This document shows, piece by piece, positions 1 to 8,460 of a DNA stretch of 64,000 nucleotides (within the stretch, counting starts at the first letter, position 1; each line of letters opens with the position of its first letter). The notes under the pieces were generated by a model that had not been told where the DNA came from, did no database searches, and worked only from the letters and a program-made list of their open reading frames with translations. Both the position numbers and the translations under genes were made by a program. Source of the DNA: Pantoea eucalypti (GTDB taxonomy: Bacteria; Pseudomonadota; Gammaproteobacteria; Enterobacterales; Enterobacteriaceae); NCBI RefSeq assembly GCF_009646115.1, contig NZ_CP045721.1, positions 434,001 through 498,000 of the forward strand. The letters are read 5' to 3'.

Positions 1-68
1 GTGATCTTCTGTCTCTGCCCGCCCGGCATAATCCTGACGGAAACCTGATTGAGTTGGTTGCAGAGTAA
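1..68 (+). CDS. VOC (glyoxalase/bleomycin-resistance) family protein, C-terminal end
   Basis: Only the last 21 codons are in the window, read in frame 3 and ending at TAA 66-68. The tail contains NPDGNLIEL, the usual last strand of vicinal-oxygen-chelate proteins, where the Glu is a metal ligand. The Arg-Asp normally before this motif reads R-H-N here. The function cannot be narrowed from this fragment. The gene is convergent with the NrsF gene, whose stop lies 12 bases away. Confidence 0.6.
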   Translation, partial: DLLSLPARHNPDGNLIELVAE

Positions 69-80
69 TAAACAAAGTCA

Positions 81-722
81 TTACTTTCCCAGCTGAATCC
101 AGCGGCGTCCGGCCAGCACCGTCAGCGCCACAATAGTAATGCCTGCGGCCAGATGCATAGAGAAATCAATAATATGCAGATGAGTGTCATGACACAGCGA
201 CAGCAGCATTGATGAGGTAAACGCGCAGCCGCAGCCGCTCAGCGCGAGACTGCGCGCGGGATAAAGTGAACGGGTGCGTTTCAGGGCGATCACCGACATC
301 AACATCATCGGCACGCTGGCCGACAGCATAAACAGATAGCAGTGTATCCCCTCACCAAACCGACCAGCACCTGCTGGCGGGGCTTCAGGTGACATATTGA
401 TCAGATTTAGCCCCAGCCACAAAACAGCCAGCAGTAGCGGCCAGCGCGGACTGATCGGTTTCCTGCCTGCAATGCTCAACGTAAAGGCTGCCGCAAGTGT
501 GCTTCCCGCGATGATGAGAGACAGCAGTACGGCAACCAGCGCGAAAAACGCGCCGGGCTGCGACCAGTCAGTAAACCGGCTGTGAAACGCCCAACTGGTC
601 AACGCGCCACAAGGGAGGGCAAGCGCGATCCAGCCCGCGACGCGCCAGGCCACAGGCCAGACGCGCTGCACCGGCTGCGCAGAGGCGCTGAGCTGATCAA
701 TTAACTGGTCATGATTTCTCAT
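81..722 (-). CDS. nrsF: NrsF-type (DUF1109) membrane anti-sigma factor
   Basis: A 213-residue integral membrane protein with about six hydrophobic segments (first near residues 25-45) and a short cytoplasmic N-terminus. It matches the DUF1109/NrsF family, which holds ECF sigma factors inactive at the inner membrane; conserved cysteines are thought to sense the stress in Caulobacter NrsF. A longer reading frame runs upstream to 1028, but that part is the shadow of the sigma gene. The ATG at 722 is chosen because it overlaps the sigma stop by 14 bases, as expected for translational coupling. It is the last gene of the operon peroxiredoxin, DsbD-like, sigma, anti-sigma. Family assignment is confident; the signal is inferred. 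Confidence 0.8.
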   Translation of the reverse strand: MRNHDQLIDQLSASAQPVQRVWPVAWRVAGWIALALPCGALTSWAFHSRFTDWSQPGAFFALVAVLLSLIIAGSTLAAAFTLSIAGRKPISPRWPLLLAVLWLGLNLINMSPEAPPAGAGRFGEGIHCYLFMLSASVPMMLMSVIALKRTRSLYPARSLALSGCGCAFTSSMLLSLCHDTHLHIIDFSMHLAAGITIVALTVLAGRRWIQLGK

Positions 723-1263
723 GCACACCCCGTCCATATTTTCTAAGATTGACCATTGCGCGATGCAACAGGGATTTAACCGCTGAGAGAGACTGATGGG
801 TTTCAGCAGCTGCCTGCGCCAGACTCTGCTCACGCAGATGTACGGATTCGACAATCTCCCGCTGGCGTAGCGGAAGGATATCCAGATAACCGGAGAGGAT
901 ATCGTTATCAGACTGGAGTTCACTGCTTTCAGCCGGGCGTCTTTGCAGCGCTTCCTCATCCTGTACTTCCTGACGTCGACCATGCTGACGCAACGTATCA
1001 ATGGTCCGTGCAGAAGCAATTGCTGCAACCCAGGGCAGTATCGGGCGCTGCGGATCGTAGGTGTGGCGAACCCGATGGATCGCCAGCAGCGTCTCCTGAA
1101 TCACATCTTCGACTAGCACTTCGTCACGGATTTTTTTGCACACTAATGCACGGATGGCCGGAACCATCGCTTTCAGTAACTGGTTATAGGCTGCTCTGTC
1201 GCCCGCCTGCGCCCGTGCCATCAGGGCAGGCCACTGCTGTGCGCGTGGATCAGTCTCTGACAT
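709..1263 (-). CDS. ECF-type sigma-70 family RNA polymerase sigma factor
   Basis: 184 residues with sigma region 2 at about 25-90 (KKIRDEVLVEDVIQETLLAI, then an R-P-ILPWVAAIA stretch) and region 4 at about 125-175 (LPLRQREIVESVHLREQSLA, followed by the helix with S-AVKSLLHRAM). No region 1.1 or 3 is present, as in ECF sigma factors. It sits directly before its likely anti-sigma NrsF and after two periplasmic redox genes, like Caulobacter SigF-NrsF loci. It probably directs its own operon; a candidate promoter lies at 3217-3241. The Shine-Dalgarno before the ATG at 1263 is weak, and there is a 71-base gap from the upstream gene. Confidence 0.87.
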   Translation of the reverse strand: MSETDPRAQQWPALMARAQAGDRAAYNQLLKAMVPAIRALVCKKIRDEVLVEDVIQETLLAIHRVRHTYDPQRPILPWVAAIASARTIDTLRQHGRRQEVQDEEALQRRPAESSELQSDNDILSGYLDILPLRQREIVESVHLREQSLAQAAAETHQSLSAVKSLLHRAMVNLRKYGRGVHEKS

Positions 1264-1334
1264 TCGTCATCAGCAGTTCAGCACACAGTGACAGTGGCCT
1301 GGAAACGTCCCAGGAAATCGCTTAGTCAATCGTC

Positions 1335-2576
1335 TCAGGTTTTCTTTCCTTTTTCCGTTGCCTGATCGAGCGCTGAAATGACAATGCCCGGCGTCAGGAC
1401 CTGCGGTAGTACTACCGGTTTTCCGCCGTCAGCCGGGTAGACCACGTAGAGCGGCAATCCGCCGCGTCCGAAATCACTCAGCGCCTGTTCAACATCAGGA
1501 TTATATTTGGTGGAGTCTGCAACCATGTAAATGGTATTCGTCCGCGCCATTGCGGCCTTGACCGCCTGCGTCGAAAGTGAAGTGCGATCGTTTACCTGGC
1601 AGGTAATACACCATGATGCCGTAAAATTCACCAGGATAGGCTTGCCCTGACCTTTAATCGCGTCGACATTCTGCGGCGACCAGGAGACCGTCTCTGCAGC
1701 CTGTGAAGCGGTTTCCGTTTCAGCAGGCGCGCTGGCAAAACGGTTCAGGTTCAGCAAAGGCACGACGACGAGTGCCAGGAAGAACACAGTTGCAACATGC
1801 ATTACAACATGGCGCTGTCCCATCATACGGCGTTTCTGTGCCATGCCATACAGCCAGGCGGCAAAACTAAACAGCAAACAACAGACCAGAATCGCCGCCA
1901 GCGCTGCCGAGCCTGCCTGACGTTCCAGAACCCAAATCAGCCAGCCCACCGCGCCCAGCATAGGAAACGCCAGGCCCTGTTTCAGCGTGATCATCCAGGC
2001 CCCCGGTTTAGGCAATATGCGCGCCAGCACCGGGAAGAACGATATCAGGGTAAAAGGCGCAGCAAAGCCCAGCGCCAGCGAAATAAAGATAATGAGACTA
2101 ATCAGCGGAGGCTGGGTGAGGGCATAACCCACCGCGCTGGCCATGAATGGCGCACTGCAGGGCGTCGCAACGATGATGGCCAGTGCACCGGTCAGGGCTG
2201 AACCCATTAACCCTGCACGATTGCCGCCCACTTCGCCAACGCGTTGAACCGACAAGCCGACCTCAAACAGACCGAGCAGATTCAGTGCTGAACCGAGCAT
2301 CACCAGAATTAACGCGGCGATGACCAGCGGCGATTGCAGCTGAAATCCCCACCCAACGGACGCACCACCCGCTCTGGCCAGCAGTAATAGTGCTGCCAGG
2401 GCGACCATCGTCAGGACCACGCCCAGCAGAAATGCCAGGCCCTCTGCGCGGGCGTGAGAGGGCGATTCGTGATGGCGGATCAGGCTCAGTGCTTTCAGCG
2501 AGATTACCGGAAACACGCAGGGCATGAGGTTCAGAATAATGCCACCCAGAAAGGCAGCTGCAATCGCAGTCAGCAT
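1335..2576 (-). CDS. DsbD-like transmembrane thiol reductase with C-terminal thioredoxin domain
   Basis: 413 residues. The N-terminal half is a CcdA/DsbD-type membrane domain with the two electron-relay cysteines in NLMPC(20)VFPV and ATPC(140)SAPF. After a last membrane segment near 255-275 comes a periplasmic thioredoxin domain with active site C323-I-T-C326. It starts straight in the first membrane helix and lacks the N-terminal alpha domain of true DsbD, so it must hand electrons to another partner. The peroxiredoxin encoded 24 bases upstream is the obvious candidate. It would carry reducing power from cytoplasmic thioredoxin to the periplasm. Closest known layouts are ScsB/DipZ-like proteins. 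Confidence 0.85.
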   Translation of the reverse strand: MLTAIAAAFLGGIILNLMPCVFPVISLKALSLIRHHESPSHARAEGLAFLLGVVLTMVALAALLLLARAGGASVGWGFQLQSPLVIAALILVMLGSALNLLGLFEVGLSVQRVGEVGGNRAGLMGSALTGALAIIVATPCSAPFMASAVGYALTQPPLISLIIFISLALGFAAPFTLISFFPVLARILPKPGAWMITLKQGLAFPMLGAVGWLIWVLERQAGSAALAAILVCCLLFSFAAWLYGMAQKRRMMGQRHVVMHVATVFFLALVVVPLLNLNRFASAPAETETASQAAETVSWSPQNVDAIKGQGKPILVNFTASWCITCQVNDRTSLSTQAVKAAMARTNTIYMVADSTKYNPDVEQALSDFGRGGLPLYVVYPADGGKPVVLPQVLTPGIVISALDQATEKGKKT

Positions 2577-2600
2577 GATATACCTGCTCAGAAGATGAAG

Positions 2601-3164
2601 TTATGCCGGATTGGCCTGACGATATTTTTTAACAGCATCCATCGCTTTCTGAATATGCGTATCAGGATTTTTGTCGGTGAAGCTCAGCAGAATCTTGCCA
2701 TCCGGCGCGATCACATAAGAGGTGCGGTCGGACAGTTTCTGACCTTTCATCTCCATGGTGCTTTTGTATTCAGCCGCCACTTTAGCGCCAGGATCGGCTG
2801 CCACGGTGAATTTGTCACGGCATTCCAGCTGAGAGAATTTAGCAATCTGATCGGTATTGCCGGCAGTGACACCAATCACGGTCGCACCCTGTTTTTTAAA
2901 TTCATCGGACGCTTCGGCAAAATCATGCGCTTCAAGCGTGCAGCCAGCGCTGAACGCCGCCGGGAAGAAGTAGAGTACAACCGGGCCTTTCTTCAGAGCC
3001 TGCTGCAAAGAGAAGGTGGTCGATTTACCCGCCAGTGCGGCGTCGAGTTTGAAGTCTGGCGCTTTTTCACCGACCTGTAACGCCGCAAAGGCAGATGTTG
3101 CCGGAACACTCAGTGCCAGCAGCGTAGCGACGGCCAGGGTTTTCAGGGTGTTTTTCATTGGCAT
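2601..3164 (-). CDS. Periplasmic peroxiredoxin (AhpC/TSA, PrxQ-like)
   Basis: 187 residues with a signal peptide (LAVATLLALSVPATSAFA, cleavage near residue 27) and a thioredoxin-fold peroxiredoxin domain. The peroxidatic Cys is C75 in FFPAAFSAGCT-E. The residue five places on, where PrxQ has its resolving Cys, is His80; a second Cys (C115) could resolve instead. The start at 3164 is chosen because GGAGAG lies six bases before it; two other in-frame ATGs flank it. First gene of the redox operon, reduced presumably by the DsbD-like protein downstream. It should scavenge peroxides in the periplasm. Confidence 0.83.
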   Translation of the reverse strand: MPMKNTLKTLAVATLLALSVPATSAFAALQVGEKAPDFKLDAALAGKSTTFSLQQALKKGPVVLYFFPAAFSAGCTLEAHDFAEASDEFKKQGATVIGVTAGNTDQIAKFSQLECRDKFTVAADPGAKVAAEYKSTMEMKGQKLSDRTSYVIAPDGKILLSFTDKNPDTHIQKAMDAVKKYRQANPA

Positions 3165-3216
3165 TTCTCTCTCCATTGACGAACAGACGGGGTTGCCTGA
3201 CGTCTCTGATAAAAGG

Positions 3217-3241
3217 TTCGTTCAAAAATGGAAAAAGTTGC
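3217..3241 (-). promoter_or_regulatory. Candidate ECF sigma promoter of the redox-stress operon
   Basis: On the minus strand GCAACT is followed 15 bases later by CGAA. This resembles the GTAACC-N16-CGAA promoter known for Caulobacter SigF, and would start transcription about 45 bases before the peroxiredoxin ATG. The -35 match is only partial, so this is a suggestion. The rest of 3177-3524 is AT-rich, contains no convincing gene, and carries the divergent promoter region of the DUF4432 gene. Confidence 0.35.
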
Positions 3242-3524
3242 GGGGTTTTGAAATATTTTTACGATTTATTCGATTTAGGTGGTCTGGCTGAAAGGGTCAG
3301 GGAAATGCTCACAAAGCTGAATCGAATACAGCTAAGTCCGGATTTAACATTAAATTGGTCGCGATTATTCCTTTTTGGCTGCTTAATTATGTGATTTAAC
3401 CCGCATTTATTCCTCTGGACGTTGCCGATTTACCGGCAGGTGAGCGTCGTCACGTTTCTGGTGAGCCTCAACCAGTAAATTCCGCTTAACGTATGAAAAA
3501 ACGATTCAGCAAATGAGGTAAATA

Positions 3525-4733
3525 ATGAAAATTAAACTGGCGTTAACGGTAGTAGCGGTTCTGGTTTCTGGTTCTGCAGCCGCAAAAACATGGGTGCTGA
3601 CGAGTGCTGAACAGGGCACAGATCAGGGAAACTGGCAGATTTCCAGTAGTGAGCTGAAGTTTCAGGGCAAGCCGTTCAGCATCGAGCAAAAAGTTCTGCA
3701 CGGCGGCAAACAGGAAGGCAGTAAAACGCTGACGATTCGCAGTCAGGATGGCCTGACTATCACGCTCAGTCCCACCCGTGGCATGAACCTGCTGCGCGTC
3801 GAAGGCTTTGGTACGCGTATGGGCTGGGATTCACCGGTCAAAGAGGTGGTCAATCCTGCTTACATCAATCTGGAAAGCCGCAACGGCCTGGGCTGGCTGG
3901 ACGGTTTCAATGAAATGATGGTGCGCTGCGGCTACGAATGGACCGGTCATCCGGTGACTGACCAGGGCCGCATCTACACCCTGCACGGTAAAGCAGGTAA
4001 CACGCCGGTTTCACAACTGGAAGTTGAAGTGGCAGATGCAGCGCCCCATGAAATCCGTATTCGTGGCCTGATTAAAGAGAGCACCTTCAAGAAAACCGAT
4101 TTGCAGACGATGACCGAACTGCGTTACGTGCCAGGCAGTAACAGCTTCAGCCTGCATGATGTGTTAACTAATCACGCTGACTATCCGCACGATTACCAGA
4201 TCATCTATCACAGCAACTTCGGTAAGCCTATTCTTGAAGAGGGTGCACGTTTCCTGGCACCGATGTCCGGCATCAGCCCGTTTAATGATTACGCAAAAGC
4301 CGGATTAAAAGACTGGCAGACTTACAAAGGGCCGACCAAAGACTTCGATGAGATGGTATTCAACATCAAACCCCTTTCTGACAGTAATCATCAGACCGTA
4401 GCTGCAGTGATAAATAAAGCCGGAAACAGCGGCGCATCCATTCAGTTTGATACCCGCCAGCTTCCAATGCTTACGCTGTGGAAAAATACCGACACCTTAA
4501 AACAGGGCTACGTGACCGGTATTGAGCCGGGCACCAGTTATGCTTATCCGGTCACGATTGAGCGCGAACAGAAACGCGTTAAGCAATTGCAGCCCGGTGC
4601 CAGCACCTCGTTTGATCTGACCTATACCTTGCTGCATAACAGCCAGCAGGTGAATGACGTTGAGAAACGCATTAAAACTATTCAGGGTGATACAAAGATT
4701 GATGTGAGTGAGACGCCGATAGCGAAAGAGTAA
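3525..4733 (+). CDS. Secreted DUF4432 (aldose-1-epimerase-like) protein
   Basis: 402 residues with a clear signal peptide (first about 20 residues ending SGSAAA). The mature part belongs to the DUF4432 galactose-mutarotase-like fold: TRGMNLLRVEGFGTRMGWDSP near 85, a central region with NGLGWLDGFNEMMVRCG, and HGKAGNTPVSQL near 155. Family members are thought to bind sugars, and the substrate is unknown. GAGGTAA precedes the ATG. It stands alone between a divergent redox operon and a terminator at 4743-4771. Confidence 0.78.
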   Translation: MKIKLALTVVAVLVSGSAAAKTWVLTSAEQGTDQGNWQISSSELKFQGKPFSIEQKVLHGGKQEGSKTLTIRSQDGLTITLSPTRGMNLLRVEGFGTRMGWDSPVKEVVNPAYINLESRNGLGWLDGFNEMMVRCGYEWTGHPVTDQGRIYTLHGKAGNTPVSQLEVEVADAAPHEIRIRGLIKESTFKKTDLQTMTELRYVPGSNSFSLHDVLTNHADYPHDYQIIYHSNFGKPILEEGARFLAPMSGISPFNDYAKAGLKDWQTYKGPTKDFDEMVFNIKPLSDSNHQTVAAVINKAGNSGASIQFDTRQLPMLTLWKNTDTLKQGYVTGIEPGTSYAYPVTIEREQKRVKQLQPGASTSFDLTYTLLHNSQQVNDVEKRIKTIQGDTKIDVSETPIAKE

Positions 4734-4742
4734 TAGCAGAAC

Positions 4743-4771
4743 GCCCCGGCATATTGTGTCGGGGCTTTTTT
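4743..4771 (+). terminator. Rho-independent terminator after the DUF4432 gene
   Basis: GCCCCG (4743-4748) pairs with CGGGGC (4760-4765) and is followed at once by a run of T. Between here and 4984 I see no gene. Confidence 0.85.
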
Positions 4772-4984
4772 CAGGAGAGGGTCAATGATTTCTGTAACTT
4801 CATAATTACTACTGCTGGAAGATTCTGACCCGCCATGGTGTATTGTCGCCGCTATCAAGTTTGGATGGCTGCATAATTAACCGCCATTTTTGCACTTTTA
4901 AAGACCTGGATCGTGTAAAAGGACGCATCGGTGCCTTGCTGCCCGTTATTAATAGGGCTCATTCATCACAGCAGGGCATTCATC

Positions 4985-6079
4985 ATGTTGTTCAGAGCAG
5001 CGTTTATCGCATTATCGGTTTTAATCATCTCTTTGCAGGCTCATGCAACGCCAGGCTTCCGCCAGGTGACATTAAAAGGGGATCAGGGAGTGCCCCTGAA
5101 CGTAGCCGTTTGGTATCCGGCGGCGGTGCAAAAAGGAGTCAGTGAAACGGTTGGAGGGAACGCCGCCTTTGTCGGCACGGACATTATCCGAGATGCTTTA
5201 CCCGCATCTGGAAAACATCCACTTTTACTCATTTCACATGGGTTTAATGGCAGCTGGAGGAATCTCTCCTGGCTTGCTTCAGCAATGGCCGCGCAGGGAT
5301 ATATTGTGGCTGCACCTGATCATCCCGGCACGACGACTTTTAACCACAATCCTGAAGATGCCAGAAAACTATGGCGGCGCCCTGGTGAAATTTCACGGGT
5401 AATTGATTTCGTCAGTCAATCTTCAGAATTAACTGGCACAGCAGACCCGGCGCGCATAGCTGCAGCAGGTCATTCACTTGGCGGATGGACAGTCATGTCG
5501 CTGGCTGGTGCACGTTTTGATCCGTTACGCCTCCTGCATGACTGTCAGCGACACGTACTTCGCGGAGACTGTAAACTGACAATCAGGCTTGGAATAGATG
5601 ACGCTTCAGCCCGCAACGTTTTTTTATCTGACTGGCAAGATAAAAGAATTAAAGCCGTCGTGTCACTTGATGCTGGTTTAGCACCAGGTTTTACGCCCGT
5701 AAGCCTTAGCAAAATTAACATACCCGTACTTATTCTGGCGGCAGGCAACGGTATGGTGGGCGAACTTCCAGCGCCTGAGGAATCTGAATATCTTGCTAAT
5801 CAAATGCGTGTATCATTGCGGAAATACATCCTCATTAAAGGCGCAACACACTTCAGTTTTATGCAAATATGTAAACCCGGTGCAGAGAAAATTATTGATG
5901 ATGAATCTCCGGGCGATGGCATTGTTTGCCATGACGATAAGGACGCGGACAGAACCGCGCTGCATCAGACGATAACGACTGAAATTACAGTTTTTCTGAA
6001 TTCTGTACTGAATTATCAAGCGCCTGCTGGCGAAATAAACGCGGGGAAAGTCCTGAAAGCCGCTGAAACTCACGATTAA
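4985..6079 (+). CDS. Secreted alpha/beta hydrolase (dienelactone hydrolase/PAF-acetylhydrolase-like)
   Basis: 364 residues with a signal peptide of about 20 residues (MLFRAAFIALSVLIISLQA). The nucleophile elbow is GHSLGG near residue 161; oxyanion region LLLISHGFNGSWRN near 80; a late GATHFSFM supplies the likely catalytic His. This matches predicted dienelactone hydrolases (COG4188-like). The start at 4985 fits the signal peptide; the open frame continues upstream to 4931 without a ribosome site. The last 95 bases overlap, on the opposite strand, the end of the AraC-family gene. The substrate is unknown. Confidence 0.78.
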   Translation: MLFRAAFIALSVLIISLQAHATPGFRQVTLKGDQGVPLNVAVWYPAAVQKGVSETVGGNAAFVGTDIIRDALPASGKHPLLLISHGFNGSWRNLSWLASAMAAQGYIVAAPDHPGTTTFNHNPEDARKLWRRPGEISRVIDFVSQSSELTGTADPARIAAAGHSLGGWTVMSLAGARFDPLRLLHDCQRHVLRGDCKLTIRLGIDDASARNVFLSDWQDKRIKAVVSLDAGLAPGFTPVSLSKINIPVLILAAGNGMVGELPAPEESEYLANQMRVSLRKYILIKGATHFSFMQICKPGAEKIIDDESPGDGIVCHDDKDADRTALHQTITTEITVFLNSVLNYQAPAGEINAGKVLKAAETHD

Positions 6080-7058
6080 AATTCGATTTAGTCATAAATC
6101 CGGACTCCAGCATGATATGGGTAACGGGTAATGATGTGCTAAGCAGGAGTTCTTTTGCCCGTTCAACCCTGAACCCATTGATCCACTGAGAAACGTTGCA
6201 TTGTTTGACAGAGTTAACCGCTGCAGAAAAATTGCGGGCGGGTACGCCGGTTTTTCTTGCCAGAAGAGCCAGGGTCAGATTGGGATCAAGATAGAGCTCA
6301 GATTCATGGATCTTTTTTTCCAGCACAATATATAACTCAGTCATATCAGCTGCTGGCGCTTTTTCATCGGTGGTATCTTTTTCCTGCCTGATATCTGGCT
6401 CAAATTGTTGATGCGAATTTATGAAGTTGTAAATAATCACACCAACAATCGGTAAGAGCAAAAGTTGAGTGATGAGAATTATTAAAGCGGCATGCTTTCC
6501 GCCACTGATATCAAAATCAATTGCGATGAGAAGATCTGTCAGTGCCGACAGGCAGAGAAAGCTTCCTGCGAAGAACGTCAGGCTAGCTTGCTGAGGGATC
6601 TCTTTCAGGCGATTGAATTTTAGTTTTTGCTCATTCACAAAAGCTTTTTTGAGCAGTCCAACGCCGTAGCTGAAAAAAAGCAGGCTGAGAATGAAGTCAG
6701 TCACAGGAGCCCAAACCAATCTGATCGCCAGCGATACGAGGACTGGCACAATCATGACGAATAAGTCATGTTTGCGTTTGTTGTCGTTAAGTGGGACAAA
6801 AGTGTGCCATGCAATCGCAGGTAATAGCATGGCCATAACAGACTGCAAATCCCTCAGAAAGTGAGAATCGTATTCCCAGCGAATGGTATTCAGTGAAACC
6901 AGGATGATGCAGGCCGAAAGGAAACGCAGTGCGCCGTTATTGCATGGTTTGCCAGAAAAGACTGTTGCCATCAGCAAAAATAAAGCAAGCAGGGTAATGA
7001 CAGGAAAAGGCACTGAGAGCATAGGTACAGAACCAGAGCTGTAAATTTCCTGAATCAT
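5985..7058 (-). CDS. Membrane-embedded AraC-family transcriptional regulator
   Basis: About 357 residues. The first roughly 215 hold six to seven hydrophobic segments (VITLLALFLLMATVF, then VIVPVLVSLAIRLV, ILSLLFFSYGVGLL and LIILITQLLLLPIVGVIIY). The C-terminal 100 residues are an AraC DNA-binding domain (LTLALLARKTGVPARNFSAA, then VTHIMLESGFMTKSNFNREFQ and SGLSPRLFR). Such 7TM-AraC proteins are taken to sense a signal in the membrane and bind DNA from there. A GTG at 7073 is an alternative start, and neither has a strong ribosome site. Its 3' end overlaps the hydrolase gene by 95 bases, and a 9-bp inverted repeat sits just upstream. Confidence 0.8.
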   Translation of the reverse strand: MIQEIYSSGSVPMLSVPFPVITLLALFLLMATVFSGKPCNNGALRFLSACIILVSLNTIRWEYDSHFLRDLQSVMAMLLPAIAWHTFVPLNDNKRKHDLFVMIVPVLVSLAIRLVWAPVTDFILSLLFFSYGVGLLKKAFVNEQKLKFNRLKEIPQQASLTFFAGSFLCLSALTDLLIAIDFDISGGKHAALIILITQLLLLPIVGVIIYNFINSHQQFEPDIRQEKDTTDEKAPAADMTELYIVLEKKIHESELYLDPNLTLALLARKTGVPARNFSAAVNSVKQCNVSQWINGFRVERAKELLLSTSLPVTHIMLESGFMTKSNFNREFQRLSGLSPRLFRQQALDNSVQNSEKL

Positions 7059-7110
7059 TACATAATCGACCACAAGTTGTCTTGTCTGGCCTTGGATGTT
7101 AAGTAAGGTC

Positions 7111-7139
7111 CTGACTAAGAAGAAACCGGCCTTAGTCAG
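7111..7139. promoter_or_regulatory. Perfect 9-bp inverted repeat upstream of the membrane AraC gene
   Basis: CTGACTAAG (7111-7119) and CTTAGTCAG (7131-7139) are perfect inverted copies separated by 11 bases, about 50 bases before the AraC start. It may be an operator. A short T run follows on the plus strand, so a terminator is possible but no plus gene leads into it. The remaining gap to 7653 holds a CAGAATTCTG palindrome near 7406 and no supported gene. Confidence 0.4.
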
Positions 7140-7653
7140 TTTTGAACGTCATTGAGCTATTCAGGTATGGAAGGGTAACAGGAGTCACGCTGGCATCTGT
7201 AATTTAACATAAGATAGATTGTGCGCATCAATGGTATAGAGGCAAAGCTGACCTGGCCATCCTGGGCAACCTGCTGATAACCCCCGAACATGAGCTCTGA
7301 ATGCCCTCTGAAAAAGATTCGTTTTTAAATCCTACTTTCTGCGTAATCTATCTGCTTTGGTAAATCCGCTGCTGCCTGACAAAACAAACCTCTTCTAAAA
7401 CCAGAATTCTGAATCAGAGCTTTGATTTTTGCTGTCGCCTGACCTGAGCAGGCCCAGACCCTCATCCCGATTTATATCTGAAATTACCATCAGCATTAAG
7501 CAAAATTTAACGCCGCACAAAGATTCGCTAACTCACTTAATATTATAAGATTTTACTCTGGATGAATGCTGCTTATCTCTGGTGGGAAATGAACCTGCAT
7601 GTTATTTGATTAAGGTGTCGTGCTTAAATTCACCAGCCTTCGGAAAATAAAAC

Positions 7654-8424
7654 ATGAAAAAGAGCTTATCTCTCGCATTACTGTTTTCGCTTACCGCATT
7701 CACCCAGGGTGCATGGGCACAGCAAACGCTGCGCTTTGGTGTGGACCCTACATTCCCGCCGTTTGAATCTAAGGCGGCTGATGGGTCATTACAGGGTTTT
7801 GATATCGATATTGGTAATGCCATCTGTGCTCAGGCAAAGGTGAAGTGCCAATGGGTGCAAATGGGTTTTGATAGCAGCATCCCTGCTCTTCAGGCGAAGA
7901 AATTTGATGCCATCCTGTCGGCTATGTCGATGACCGATAAGCGCCGTCAGCAGGTGGCGTTTAGCGACATGTTGTATAACACGCCAAGTGCCCTGCTGGC
8001 GCCGGCTGACAGCAAGCTGACGACCGACGTTGCTTCTCTGCGCGGTAAGACCATCGGTGTGGCTCAGGGCACCATCCAGGAAACGTACGCCAAAACTAAA
8101 TGGGAGTCACAAGGCGTCAAAATCGTCTCGTATCCTAATCAGATGGAAGTCTATCCCGATTTGGTCGCCGGACGTCTTGATGGCAGCCTGGCGAATGCGG
8201 TCTCCGCTGAACAGGGATTCCTTACCTCACCGGAAGGCAAGACGTACGCCATTAAAGGAACACTGGTGGATAAAGTCATTTTTGGTGATGGCGTAGGTAT
8301 TGCGTTACGCAAAGGCGATGAAGCGAATCTGAAGATGATCAACACGGCACTGACTGAGCTTCATAAAAACGGAACTTATGATCAGCTCACTAAAAAGTAC
8401 TTTAAATTCAAGGTTTATCCCTGA
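7654..8424 (+). CDS. Periplasmic amino-acid binding protein (HisJ/ArgT/ArtJ-like)
   Basis: 256 residues with a signal peptide ending GAWA. It is a type II periplasmic binding protein of the basic/polar amino-acid class: LRFGVDPTFPPFES near 26, GFDIDIGNAIC near 48, the ligand-site stretch DAILSAMSMTDKR-QVAFSD near 85, and GKTIGVAQGTIQETY near 131. It resembles histidine and lysine/arginine/ornithine binding proteins. No permease or ATPase gene is next to it, so it probably serves a transporter encoded elsewhere. The DUF2817 gene begins 36 bases downstream and may be cotranscribed. Confidence 0.85.
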   Translation: MKKSLSLALLFSLTAFTQGAWAQQTLRFGVDPTFPPFESKAADGSLQGFDIDIGNAICAQAKVKCQWVQMGFDSSIPALQAKKFDAILSAMSMTDKRRQQVAFSDMLYNTPSALLAPADSKLTTDVASLRGKTIGVAQGTIQETYAKTKWESQGVKIVSYPNQMEVYPDLVAGRLDGSLANAVSAEQGFLTSPEGKTYAIKGTLVDKVIFGDGVGIALRKGDEANLKMINTALTELHKNGTYDQLTKKYFKFKVYP

Positions 8425-8460
8425 TTACTGTTGTGTGACGAATTCGGGAAGGTAGAGACT

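Noticed and set aside
81..1028. A single 315-residue protein fusing an extra N-terminal part to the NrsF-like protein
   Set aside because: The N-terminal 102 residues are read out of frame across the ECF sigma gene and are low-complexity shadow; the true start is at 722.
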